Source: Mycolicibacterium stellerae
Lineage (GTDB): Bacteria; Actinomycetota; Actinomycetes; Mycobacteriales; Mycobacteriaceae
Length of the DNA: 64,000 nucleotides
NCBI RefSeq assembly: GCF_003719305.1
Contig: NZ_RARC01000026.1
Span: forward strand, 31,401-95,400
Direction of reading: 5' to 3'
Positions within the stretch are counted from its first letter, which is position 1, and every line of letters begins with the position of its first letter. The notes beneath the pieces are model-generated. The model was not told where the DNA came from. It did no database searches and was given only the letters and a program-made list of their open reading frames with translations. Shown here piece after piece: positions 27,490 to 34,913 of the stretch. The position numbers and the translations under genes are program-made.

Positions 27490-29426
27490 CCGAACCCGGC
27501 GGCTGGACACCGGACGAACAGACCATCGAGCACGCCAACGTCACCCGCTTCATGGCATGGCTGGCCGAAACCGGTCGCGGCGACTTCGATGATTATCACC
27601 AGCTGTTGGCGAAGTCGCTTGACGACATCGAATGGTTCTGGGACGCGGTGTGGCAGTTCTTCGACATCCGTGCGACAACACCCGCCGACACCGTGCTCGT
27701 CGATCGGGGAATGCCTGGGGCGCAATGGTTTCCAGGAGCGACGCTGAACTACGCGACCGAGGTGTTCCGGCATGGGACCGACGAGTACCCGGCCCTTGTG
27801 GCGGCGGGCGAGGACGGCTCAACGGACTGGTCATGGACGCGGTTGCGCCGGGAGACCGCCGCGTTCGCCAACTACCTGCGCGGGCTCGGTGTCAAGCCGG
27901 GGGACCGGGTCGTCGGATACCTGCCGAACATCGGCGAAGCGGTGGCGGCGTTCCTCGGGGCGGCAAGCGTCGGCGCGACGTGGGCGGTGTGCAACCAGGA
28001 CCTCGCTGTCGACGGTGTGGTCGCACGGCTGGGCCAGCTCGAGCCTGCGGTGCTGGTGGCCAGCGACGGCTCGGTCTACGCGGGAAAGCGTCATGACCGC
28101 GACAAGGAAATCGCCGAGATCCGGTCCAAGCTGCCGACATTGAAGGCGACGGTGTTGGTGCCCAGGCTGGGTAGCGAGCGGCCAGACGATGTCACGCCGT
28201 GGTCTAAGGTCCTCGAACTCGACGCCCCGCTGGAGATCACCCCGGTGCCGTTCGGCCACCCGCTGTGGGTGCTGTTCTCCTCCGGCACCACCGGCACGCC
28301 GAAGGGCATCGTGCACGGGCACGGCGGCGTGGTGCTCGAGCACCTCAAGTATCTGAGCCTGCAGGCCGACCTCAAACCCGGCGAGCGCTTCTGCTGGTAC
28401 TCGACCACCAGCTGGATGATGTGGAACCTTCTGGTCTCCGGGCTGCTGGTCGGTGCGACGGTGGTGCTCTACGACGGCAGCCCGACCTATCCGCAGACCG
28501 ACAGCATGTGGAAGGTCGTCGCCGACCACGACGTCGCCCTGTTCGGTGCGGGCGCAGGCTATTTCCTCGGCTGCGCCAAGGAGGAGTGCCACCCCGGTAA
28601 GGATTATCAGCTCGACGCGTTGCGCGGCGTCGGCTCAACGGGATCACCTTTGCCCGCAGCCGGATTCCGCTGGATCCAGGAGGGCGTCGGTCGCCCGGTG
28701 CCCGTCATGTCGATGAGCGGCGGAACCGACGTGGTGACCGCGTTCATCGGCGGATGTCCAACCGTGCCGATCGTCGCAGGCGAGTTGAACGTCATCTGCC
28801 TCGGTGTCGACGTCCAGGCGTGGACGGAGTCCGATACTCCGGTGGTGGGTGAGCCGGGCGAGCTGGTGATCGCCCAGCCGATGCCGTCGATGCCGGTGTT
28901 CTTCTGGAACGACGCCGACGGCAGCCGCTATCGCAAGGCCTACTTCGACAAGTATCCCGGCGTCTGGTGCCACGGTGACTGGATCACCATCACCGACCGC
29001 GGATCGGTTGTGGTGCATGGCCGTTCGGATGCCACCCTGAACCGTCAGGGCGTCCGGATGGGCAGCGCCGAGATCTACAACGCTGTCGAATCGCTCGCCG
29101 AGATCCAGGACTGTCTTGTGGTCGGCGTCGAACAGGACGACGGCGGCTACTGGATGCCGTTGTTCGTGCACCTCGCCGGTGACGCCGAACTGGACGACGA
29201 GTTGCGCAACAAGATCACCGTCGCCATCCGGAAGGGCGCATCACCGCGGCACGTCCCCGACGACATCCTCGGCGTGCCCGGCATTCCGCGCACCATGACC
29301 GGTAAGCGGCTGGAGATTCCGATCAAACGAATCCTGCTGGGCGCCAAGCCTGCCGACGTTGTGACATCGAGCGCCGTCGACAAACCAGACCTGCTCGCCG
29401 TCTTCGTGGAGCACGCCCGGGCGTGA
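27486..29426 (+). CDS. Acetoacetate-CoA ligase (acetoacetyl-CoA synthetase)
   Basis: A 646-residue adenylate-forming enzyme that activates acetoacetate to acetoacetyl-CoA with ATP. The N-terminal ACAS segment (FDDYHQLLAKSLDDIEWFWDAVWQFF) is typical. The AMP-binding P-loop-like LFSSGTTGTPKGIVHGHGG motif lies near residues 262-280, and the C-terminal domain carries RTMTGKRLEIPIK with the catalytic lysine. Length matches the family. It sits between GH76 and NhaA-DsbA genes with 4-bp overlaps on both sides. It could serve ketone-body or leucine/lipid catabolism; closely related acyl-CoA synthetases cannot be excluded. Confidence 0.85.
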   Translation: MTEPGGWTPDEQTIEHANVTRFMAWLAETGRGDFDDYHQLLAKSLDDIEWFWDAVWQFFDIRATTPADTVLVDRGMPGAQWFPGATLNYATEVFRHGTDEYPALVAAGEDGSTDWSWTRLRRETAAFANYLRGLGVKPGDRVVGYLPNIGEAVAAFLGAASVGATWAVCNQDLAVDGVVARLGQLEPAVLVASDGSVYAGKRHDRDKEIAEIRSKLPTLKATVLVPRLGSERPDDVTPWSKVLELDAPLEITPVPFGHPLWVLFSSGTTGTPKGIVHGHGGVVLEHLKYLSLQADLKPGERFCWYSTTSWMMWNLLVSGLLVGATVVLYDGSPTYPQTDSMWKVVADHDVALFGAGAGYFLGCAKEECHPGKDYQLDALRGVGSTGSPLPAAGFRWIQEGVGRPVPVMSMSGGTDVVTAFIGGCPTVPIVAGELNVICLGVDVQAWTESDTPVVGEPGELVIAQPMPSMPVFFWNDADGSRYRKAYFDKYPGVWCHGDWITITDRGSVVVHGRSDATLNRQGVRMGSAEIYNAVESLAEIQDCLVVGVEQDDGGYWMPLFVHLAGDAELDDELRNKITVAIRKGASPRHVPDDILGVPGIPRTMTGKRLEIPIKRILLGAKPADVVTSSAVDKPDLLAVFVEHARA

Positions 29427-31297
29427 GCGTCGACGCGGGAGACTCGAGCGGCGGCGGCTTCCCGCGCATTGTTCGGATGCTGCCCAATCACTTCAGCCGC
29501 GGCCCGAAGGTCAAGACCTCAACCGAGAACAGCGCCGCAGGGCTACTCCTGCTGGCCACGGTCGCCGCAATCCTGTGGGCGAATTCGCCGTGGTCACAGA
29601 CCTATTGGGCGTTGCTGGATACCCATGTCGGGTTCAGCTTCGGCGATATGCACTTCGAGATGACGGTCAAGCACCTCATCAACGACGGACTGATGACGTT
29701 CTTCTTCTTCGTCGTCGGCCTCGAGGTGATGGCCGAGTTCACCATCGGCCAGCTGACCGACCGCGCGCGGGCGGCGGTCCCGGTGCTAGCGGCGGTCGCG
29801 GGTCTGGCCGTACCTGCGCTGATCTTCCTGATGATCAATTCGTCGGGTGACAATGCGAACGCATGGGGCGTGGTGATCTCCACCGACACCGCGTTCCTGA
29901 TCGGCGCGCTGGCCATCATCAACCCGAAATTCCCTGCGCGGCTGCGGCTTTTCCTGCTGACACTGGCCGTGGTCGACGACATCGGCGCGCTGACGGTGAT
30001 CGCGCTGTTCTACTCCGATGACATCAGGATCGGGCCGCTGCTGGTTGCGGTGCTCCTGATCGTTGCCATCGCGCTGGTGCGTTACCTTCCCGGCGGCCGC
30101 GGGCCCGCCTACGCGGTGATCGGCTTCGCGCTGTGGGTGGCGTTGTACGCAGGCGGCGTACACCCGACCCTGGCCGGAGTCGCGATCGCGCTGCTGATTC
30201 CGGTGTTCACACCGGAGCGCGGGCGGGTCGAGGAGACCGTCGACCTGATTCGTGCGTTCCGTCAATCGCCGAACTCCGACTATGCGCGCGCGGCGAGTCG
30301 CGGCCTGCGGGACTCGATTTCGATCAACGAGCGGTTGCAGACCCAGTTCGGCCCCTACGTGTCGTTCCTCGTCCTACCGCTGTTCGCATTGGTCAACGCA
30401 GGCGTCCGGTTGACCGCGGAGACGATGTCGGCGGCGATGCGGTCACCGCTGACGTGGGGCATCGTCGCAGGCCTTGTGCTCGGCAAGCTGATCGGCATCA
30501 CCGGCGCGACGTGGCTGGTTGCCAAGCTCCGCTGGGGCCAACTCGCGCCTGGCCTGACATTGCGCCGGATCGCCGGCGGGGCGGCGCTGTCCGGAATCGG
30601 TTTCACCATCTCCCTTTTCATCATCGACATCGCGATCGGTGATCCGTTGCGTCAGGACGAGGCAAGGGTCGGCGTGCTGCTTGCGTCGCTGCTGGCGTTC
30701 CTGCTCGGCTGGGCCATCTTCGCGATCACCGACTGGATCAGCCCGCCCGAGCCGGTTGGCATGAAGCTGGTTCGGCCCGTCGATCCCGAGCGGGACCATA
30801 TCCGCGGTAATCCCGACGCGCCGCTGACCCTAGTCGAGTACGGTGATTTCGAGTGCCCGTTCTGCAGCCGTGCCACCGGATCGATAGACCAGGTGCGTGA
30901 GCACTTCGGCGACGAACTGCGTTACGTGTGGCGACACCTACCGCTTGAACGTGTGCACCCGCGTGCGTTCGATGCGGCAAGGGCCAGTGAGGCGGCCGCG
31001 CTGCAGGGCAAGTTCTGGGAGATGGCGCGCACGCTGTTCGAGCACTCCGAGGACCTCGAGTGGTCGGATATCTACCGCTACGCCGTTACCGCGGGCTGTG
31101 ACATCGAACGGTTCGACAAGGACGTCCGCGCCCATGCGTCGAAAGTGGTGCTCCGCGTGCAGGACGACGCGCAGGACGCCGAGGTGATGGACCTCAACTC
31201 GACGCCGACGTTCTTCGTCAACGGCAGGCGCCACAAGGGCCCGTGGGACGCCGCCAGCCTGATACGTGCCCTGCAGCAGAGCCGAGGTGGCGACTAA
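29423..31297 (+). CDS. nhaA: Na+/H+ antiporter NhaA fused to a DsbA/thioredoxin-like domain
   Basis: A 624-residue fusion. Residues about 25-440 form an NhaA antiporter with around 12 membrane segments, including the ion-site region TLAVVDDIGALTVIALFY and the GIGFTISLFI segment. From about residue 460 there is a soluble DsbA-type domain with the redox motif C478-P-F-C481 and the cis-proline loop LNSTPTFFVNGRR. Such fusions are known in actinobacteria, though the coupling of redox and ion exchange is not explained. The side on which the DsbA domain lies cannot be decided from this sequence. The GTG start overlaps the previous stop (GTGA), and the stop overlaps the convergent LysR stop by 4 bp. 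Confidence 0.9.
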   Translation: MSVDAGDSSGGGFPRIVRMLPNHFSRGPKVKTSTENSAAGLLLLATVAAILWANSPWSQTYWALLDTHVGFSFGDMHFEMTVKHLINDGLMTFFFFVVGLEVMAEFTIGQLTDRARAAVPVLAAVAGLAVPALIFLMINSSGDNANAWGVVISTDTAFLIGALAIINPKFPARLRLFLLTLAVVDDIGALTVIALFYSDDIRIGPLLVAVLLIVAIALVRYLPGGRGPAYAVIGFALWVALYAGGVHPTLAGVAIALLIPVFTPERGRVEETVDLIRAFRQSPNSDYARAASRGLRDSISINERLQTQFGPYVSFLVLPLFALVNAGVRLTAETMSAAMRSPLTWGIVAGLVLGKLIGITGATWLVAKLRWGQLAPGLTLRRIAGGAALSGIGFTISLFIIDIAIGDPLRQDEARVGVLLASLLAFLLGWAIFAITDWISPPEPVGMKLVRPVDPERDHIRGNPDAPLTLVEYGDFECPFCSRATGSIDQVREHFGDELRYVWRHLPLERVHPRAFDAARASEAAALQGKFWEMARTLFEHSEDLEWSDIYRYAVTAGCDIERFDKDVRAHASKVVLRVQDDAQDAEVMDLNSTPTFFVNGRRHKGPWDAASLIRALQQSRGGD

Positions 31298-32256
31298 CTC
31301 CACAGTGTCACATGCACTTTGGGGCGAAAGCGGGTAACCCCGACTCCGGTGCCGCGCAGCATCGCCTGGGTGCAGCGCGGTGTGGTGATGAAGCGCAGCA
31401 ACTCCGATACGGCGGGTTGGCGGGCGGACGGCGCCAGCGACATCGCACTCCACTCGCCCGGCACCTGCAGGCCCTGGCCCTTGACCTGTACCACCCGGCC
31501 TGCCGAAAGATCCTTGCCGACCGAGAAGCCGATCGCCAGGGTGAGGCCGCCGACGCGCTGCACCTCGTCGAGTGCGGCCGCGTCACTCTGGAAGATCCGT
31601 TGTTTCGACTCGGGAATCGCCAGATTGCGCAGTATGCCTGCGATCTCACCGTCGGCGTTTCCCGCGGACGGCCCGAGCAACCATGGCTGCTCGCGCAGCA
31701 GCGCGGTCGTCGGCAGGCGGGTCGCGACCGGGCTGGACGGCGCCGCGATGGTCAGGATCTGGTACTTGAGGAACGGCCGCACGACGATCGATCCGTCAGA
31801 CGGGCCGTCGTCGGCGCCAGGGCCGAGTGCGATGTCGACGGCGCGCGAACTGATCAGGTCGCGGAATCGGCCTGTGGGATGAACGGACAGTTCGACAGAC
31901 AGGTCGTTCGCTCGGGATGAGAACAGCTCGATCAGCCCTGGCGCGGCATGTTCTGCGAACGCGGTGGACGCCGCGATGCGCAGGAGCCGCCTGCCGTGTG
32001 CCGCCTCGGTCACCTCGATGGCCGTCTGCTGCTGAAGGCCGAGGATTTCCACCGCCCTGCTTGCCAGCCGCAGGCCGCCCGGCGTGAACGCTAGCCCGGC
32101 GGCAGTCTTGGCGAACAACGGGTCGTCGAGTTCCTTGCGCAGTTGCGCAACGTGCATCGAGATCCCGGCGTCCGACATGCCGAGTTCGGCCGCCGCTGCG
32201 TGCACAGAGCCAAGCCGCACGACGGCTGAAAAGGCCCGAAGCTGAGCGGGTGTCAC
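31294..32256 (-). CDS. LysR-family regulator next to the CO-dehydrogenase locus, Rv0377-like
   Basis: A 320-residue regulator. The winged HTH spans residues 1-60 (MTPAQLRAFSAVVRLGSVHAAAAELGMSDAGIS given here in outline: LRAFSAVVRLGSV and AAELGMSDAGIS), followed by a substrate-binding domain from about residue 88. It is divergent from the XdhC/CoxI-like gene with only 23 bp between start codons. That placement and synteny with Rv0377 suggest control of the CO-oxidation genes, but its ligand is unknown. It starts with GTG. Confidence 0.83.
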   Translation of the reverse strand: MTPAQLRAFSAVVRLGSVHAAAAELGMSDAGISMHVAQLRKELDDPLFAKTAAGLAFTPGGLRLASRAVEILGLQQQTAIEVTEAAHGRRLLRIAASTAFAEHAAPGLIELFSSRANDLSVELSVHPTGRFRDLISSRAVDIALGPGADDGPSDGSIVVRPFLKYQILTIAAPSSPVATRLPTTALLREQPWLLGPSAGNADGEIAGILRNLAIPESKQRIFQSDAAALDEVQRVGGLTLAIGFSVGKDLSAGRVVQVKGQGLQVPGEWSAMSLAPSARQPAVSELLRFITTPRCTQAMLRGTGVGVTRFRPKVHVTLWS

Positions 32257-32266
32257 GAATTGAGCC

Positions 32267-32272
32267 TACGTT
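32267..32272 (+). promoter_or_regulatory. Possible leaderless -10 box of the XdhC/CoxI-like gene
   Basis: TACGTT ends seven bases before the GTG at 32280. The divergent LysR start is at 32256, so both promoters and any LysR site must fit in or overlap the 23-bp gap. Confidence 0.35.
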
Positions 32273-32279
32273 GGGTTGC

Positions 32280-33431
32280 GTGCGTGAGGTGCTGAGCGAG
32301 CTGCTTGCCGTCTGGGAAGCGGGCGAAACCGCTGGTGTCGGCACCGTCGTCCGCACCTTCCAGTCGGCGCCGCGACCCGCAGGCGCGTCGATGGTGGTGG
32401 CGCCCGACGGCCAGGTGAGCGGGTCGGTCTCGGGGGGCTGCGTCGAGGGTGCGGTGTACGACCTCGCCAATGACGTTGTGCGCGACGGAGAGCCTCGGCT
32501 GCAGCGCTACGGCATCAGCGACGACGACGCCTTCTCCGTGGGGCTCACCTGCGGAGGCATCCTCGACGTTTTTGTCGAGCCGGTGTCGCGGCGGACCTTT
32601 CCCGAGTTGCGGGCCGTCGCCGATGACATCGCCGCGCATCGGCCGGTCGCGGTCGCCACGGTGATCTCCCATGTCGACCCCGATTGGGTGGGGCGAAGGC
32701 TCGTGGTCGGCCCGGACGCAACCCACGGTTCGGTGGGTTCGACGCGTGCGGACGCCGCGGTGGCCGACGATGCCACCGGCCTGTTGGCCGCCGGTCGCAG
32801 CGAGGTGCTCACCTACGGGCCCGACGGTCAGCGCCGCGGGGCGGGCATGGAGGTGTTCGTCGCCGGTTACGCGCCGCGGCCGCGGATGCTCGTTTTCGGT
32901 GCCATCGACTTTGCCGCAGCCATCGCGCGGCAGGGCTCGCTGCTCGGTTACCGGGTCACCGTGTGCGACGCCCGGCCCGTGTTCGCGACGCGTGCGCGGT
33001 TCCCGACCGCCGACGAGGTCGTCGTCGAATGGCCGAATCGATACCTGGCGGCGCAGCACAGGGCGGGTGAGATCGACGCCCGCACCGTCATCTGCGTGCT
33101 CACCCACGACCCGAAGTTCGACGTGCCACTGCTCGAGGTCGCGCTGCGGCTGCCCGAAATCGGCTACGTCGGTGCGATGGGGTCGCGGCGAACGCACGAC
33201 GACCGGATGGCGCGGCTGCGCGAGGCCGGGTTGACGGAAGCCGAGCTGACCCGGCTGCACAGCCCGATCGGGCTCGACCTCGGCGCGCGAACGCCCGAGG
33301 AGACCGCGGTGTCGATCGCCGCCGAGATCATCGCCCGCAGGTGGGGCGGCAGGGGCAGGCCGCTGACCGAGACCGACGGCCGCATCCACCACGAATCGAG
33401 CGAGTTAAGCGATCGCTTAACTCAATATTGA
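32280..33431 (+). CDS. XdhC/CoxI-family molybdo-enzyme maturation protein, Rv0376c-like
   Basis: A 383-residue protein. The N-terminal XdhC domain has SVSGGCVEGAVYDLA (about 52-66) and LTCGGILDVFVEP near 91-103. A Rossmann-like C-terminal domain starts near residue 205 with MLVFGAIDFAAAIA and contains VGAMGSRRTHDDR. XdhC proteins bind molybdenum cofactor, protect it and help its sulfuration before insertion into hydroxylases. It precedes coxMSL and probably serves CO dehydrogenase. The last 10 codons contain a perfect DNA palindrome. GTG at 32280 is preferred over GTG at 32250, which would overlap the LysR start. Confidence 0.85.
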   Translation: MREVLSELLAVWEAGETAGVGTVVRTFQSAPRPAGASMVVAPDGQVSGSVSGGCVEGAVYDLANDVVRDGEPRLQRYGISDDDAFSVGLTCGGILDVFVEPVSRRTFPELRAVADDIAAHRPVAVATVISHVDPDWVGRRLVVGPDATHGSVGSTRADAAVADDATGLLAAGRSEVLTYGPDGQRRGAGMEVFVAGYAPRPRMLVFGAIDFAAAIARQGSLLGYRVTVCDARPVFATRARFPTADEVVVEWPNRYLAAQHRAGEIDARTVICVLTHDPKFDVPLLEVALRLPEIGYVGAMGSRRTHDDRMARLREAGLTEAELTRLHSPIGLDLGARTPEETAVSIAAEIIARRWGGRGRPLTETDGRIHHESSELSDRLTQY

Positions 33432-33457
33432 CGCGCCGTACAGACCGGCCGACACTG
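33403..33457 (+). promoter_or_regulatory. 22-bp perfect palindrome and probable coxMSL promoter
   Basis: GAGTTAAGCGA at 33403-33413 is followed immediately by its exact reverse complement to 33424. Directly after it lie TTGACG (33429-33434) and, 17 bp later, GACACT (33452-33457), a plausible SigA-type promoter about 30 bp upstream of coxM. The palindrome overlaps the last codons of the preceding gene and is well placed for an activator or repressor; a hairpin attenuator is the alternative. Confidence 0.55.
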
Positions 33458-33489
33458 GGCGCACAGCCCAACGATGTGAGGTCGGTCAC

Positions 33490-34368
33490 ATGCAGGTACC
33501 AGGACCTTTCGAGTACGAACGCGCGACGAGCGTTGACCATGCGGTCGGCCTTCTCGACCGGCTCGGCGACGGCGCACTGATCGTGGCGGGCGGGCACAGC
33601 CTGCTGCCGATGATGAAGCTGCGCATCGCCAACCCCGAGTACCTCGTCGACATCAACGACCTCGCCGACGAGTTGGGCTATATCGCCATCGAGGGGGGAG
33701 CCGAGCCCACCCGGGTCCGAATCGGCGCGATGGCGCGGCACCGCCAGGTGCTCGAAAGCGACGAGCTGGCGGCGGTCTGCCCGATCTTCCGGGACGCCGA
33801 GCGGGTCATCGCCGACCCGGTCGTGCGCAATCGAGGCACCATCGGCGGGTCGCTGTGCCAGGCCGATCCCGCCGAGGATCTGACCACCGTCAGCACCGTG
33901 CTGAACGCCGTCTGCGTGGTGCGCGGACCCACGGGTGAACGCGAGATACCCATCGACGACTTCCTCGAGGGCCCGTACGAGACGTCGCTGGCGTTCAACG
34001 AGATGCTCGTCGAGGTCCGCATCCCGCTTCGCCGCCGGTCATCTTCCGCCTACGCGAAAGTCGAACGCCGCGTAGGTGATTGGGCGGTGGCCGCGGCCGG
34101 TGCCGCGGTCACACTCGACAGCGGGTCGATCGCGTCCGCCCGGGTCGGCCTCACCGCGGTCAACGCCGACGCGGGCGAACTCGCCGCGGTATCCGACGTG
34201 CTGGTCGGTGAGGCGCCCACCGAGGAGGTCTTCGCCGAGGCGGGCAGGCGGGCCGCCGCCGCATGTGACCCCGTTTCGGACATGCGTGGCAGCGCCGAGT
34301 ACAAGCGACACCTCGCGGGCGAGCTGACCGTCCGAACTCTACGTACCGCGGTCGAGAGGAGCGCCTGA
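33490..34368 (+). CDS. coxM: CO dehydrogenase medium (FAD) subunit CoxM
   Basis: A 292-residue flavoprotein subunit. FAD-binding motifs AGGHSLLPMMKLR near residue 32 and TIGGSLCQADPAED near 116-129 match the CoxM pattern, where AGGHS and TIGG contact the flavin pyrophosphate. It takes electrons from the Fe-S subunit to the respiratory quinone pool in CO-oxidising mycobacteria. It is the first gene of coxM-coxS-coxL, with coxS starting 3 bp after its stop. Synteny with Rv0375c and MSMEG_0744-type genes is from memory. Confidence 0.9.
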   Translation: MQVPGPFEYERATSVDHAVGLLDRLGDGALIVAGGHSLLPMMKLRIANPEYLVDINDLADELGYIAIEGGAEPTRVRIGAMARHRQVLESDELAAVCPIFRDAERVIADPVVRNRGTIGGSLCQADPAEDLTTVSTVLNAVCVVRGPTGEREIPIDDFLEGPYETSLAFNEMLVEVRIPLRRRSSSAYAKVERRVGDWAVAAAGAAVTLDSGSIASARVGLTAVNADAGELAAVSDVLVGEAPTEEVFAEAGRRAAAACDPVSDMRGSAEYKRHLAGELTVRTLRTAVERSA

Positions 34369-34370
34369 CC

Positions 34371-34913
34371 ATGCAGGTGACGATGACAGTCAACGGCGAA
34401 CAGGTGACCGCGGAGGTCGAGCCGCGGATGCTGCTCGTGCACTTTCTTCGGGATCATCTGCGGCTCACCGGGACTCACTGGGGCTGTGACACCAGCAACT
34501 GCGGCACGTGTGTCGTCGACGTCGACGGCGAACCGGTGAAGTCCTGCACCATGCTGGCGGCGATGGCGTCGGGTCACAGCATCCGCACCGTCGAGGGGCT
34601 CGAGGTTGACGGCCGCCTCGACCCCGTGCAGGAAGGGTTCATGCAGTGCCACGGGTTGCAGTGCGGATTCTGCACGCCCGGCATGATGATCACGGCCCGC
34701 GCCTTGCTGGATCGCAACGCCGATCCGACCGAAGACGAGATCCGCGAAGCCATCTCCGGGCAGATCTGCCGATGCACCGGCTACACCACGATCGTCCGCT
34801 CGGTGCAGTGGGCGGCCCGGCAGGGCCGGGAAGACTTCGCGCCCGACGCGCAGACCGAACCGACCCTCGGCGGCGACGCGGGCGATCACCTCATCGAAGC
34901 CGGGAGCAAGTGA
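34371..34913 (+). CDS. coxS: CO dehydrogenase small (2Fe-2S) subunit CoxS
   Basis: A 180-residue iron-sulfur subunit with eight conserved cysteines in the expected order: plant-type cluster Cys39, 44, 47, 59 (CDTSNCGTC) and the helical-domain cluster Cys98, 101, 133, 135 (CGFC, CRCTGY). It carries electrons from the Mo-Cu site to FAD. The stop overlaps the coxL start by one base (TGATG), consistent with fixed stoichiometry. Confidence 0.93.
   Translation: MQVTMTVNGEQVTAEVEPRMLLVHFLRDHLRLTGTHWGCDTSNCGTCVVDVDGEPVKSCTMLAAMASGHSIRTVEGLEVDGRLDPVQEGFMQCHGLQCGFCTPGMMITARALLDRNADPTEDEIREAISGQICRCTGYTTIVRSVQWAARQGREDFAPDAQTEPTLGGDAGDHLIEAGSK

Noticed and set aside
32250..32279. Upstream GTG start of the XdhC-like gene
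   Set aside because: It would overlap the divergent LysR start, while GTG 32280 has a leaderless-type -10 box.
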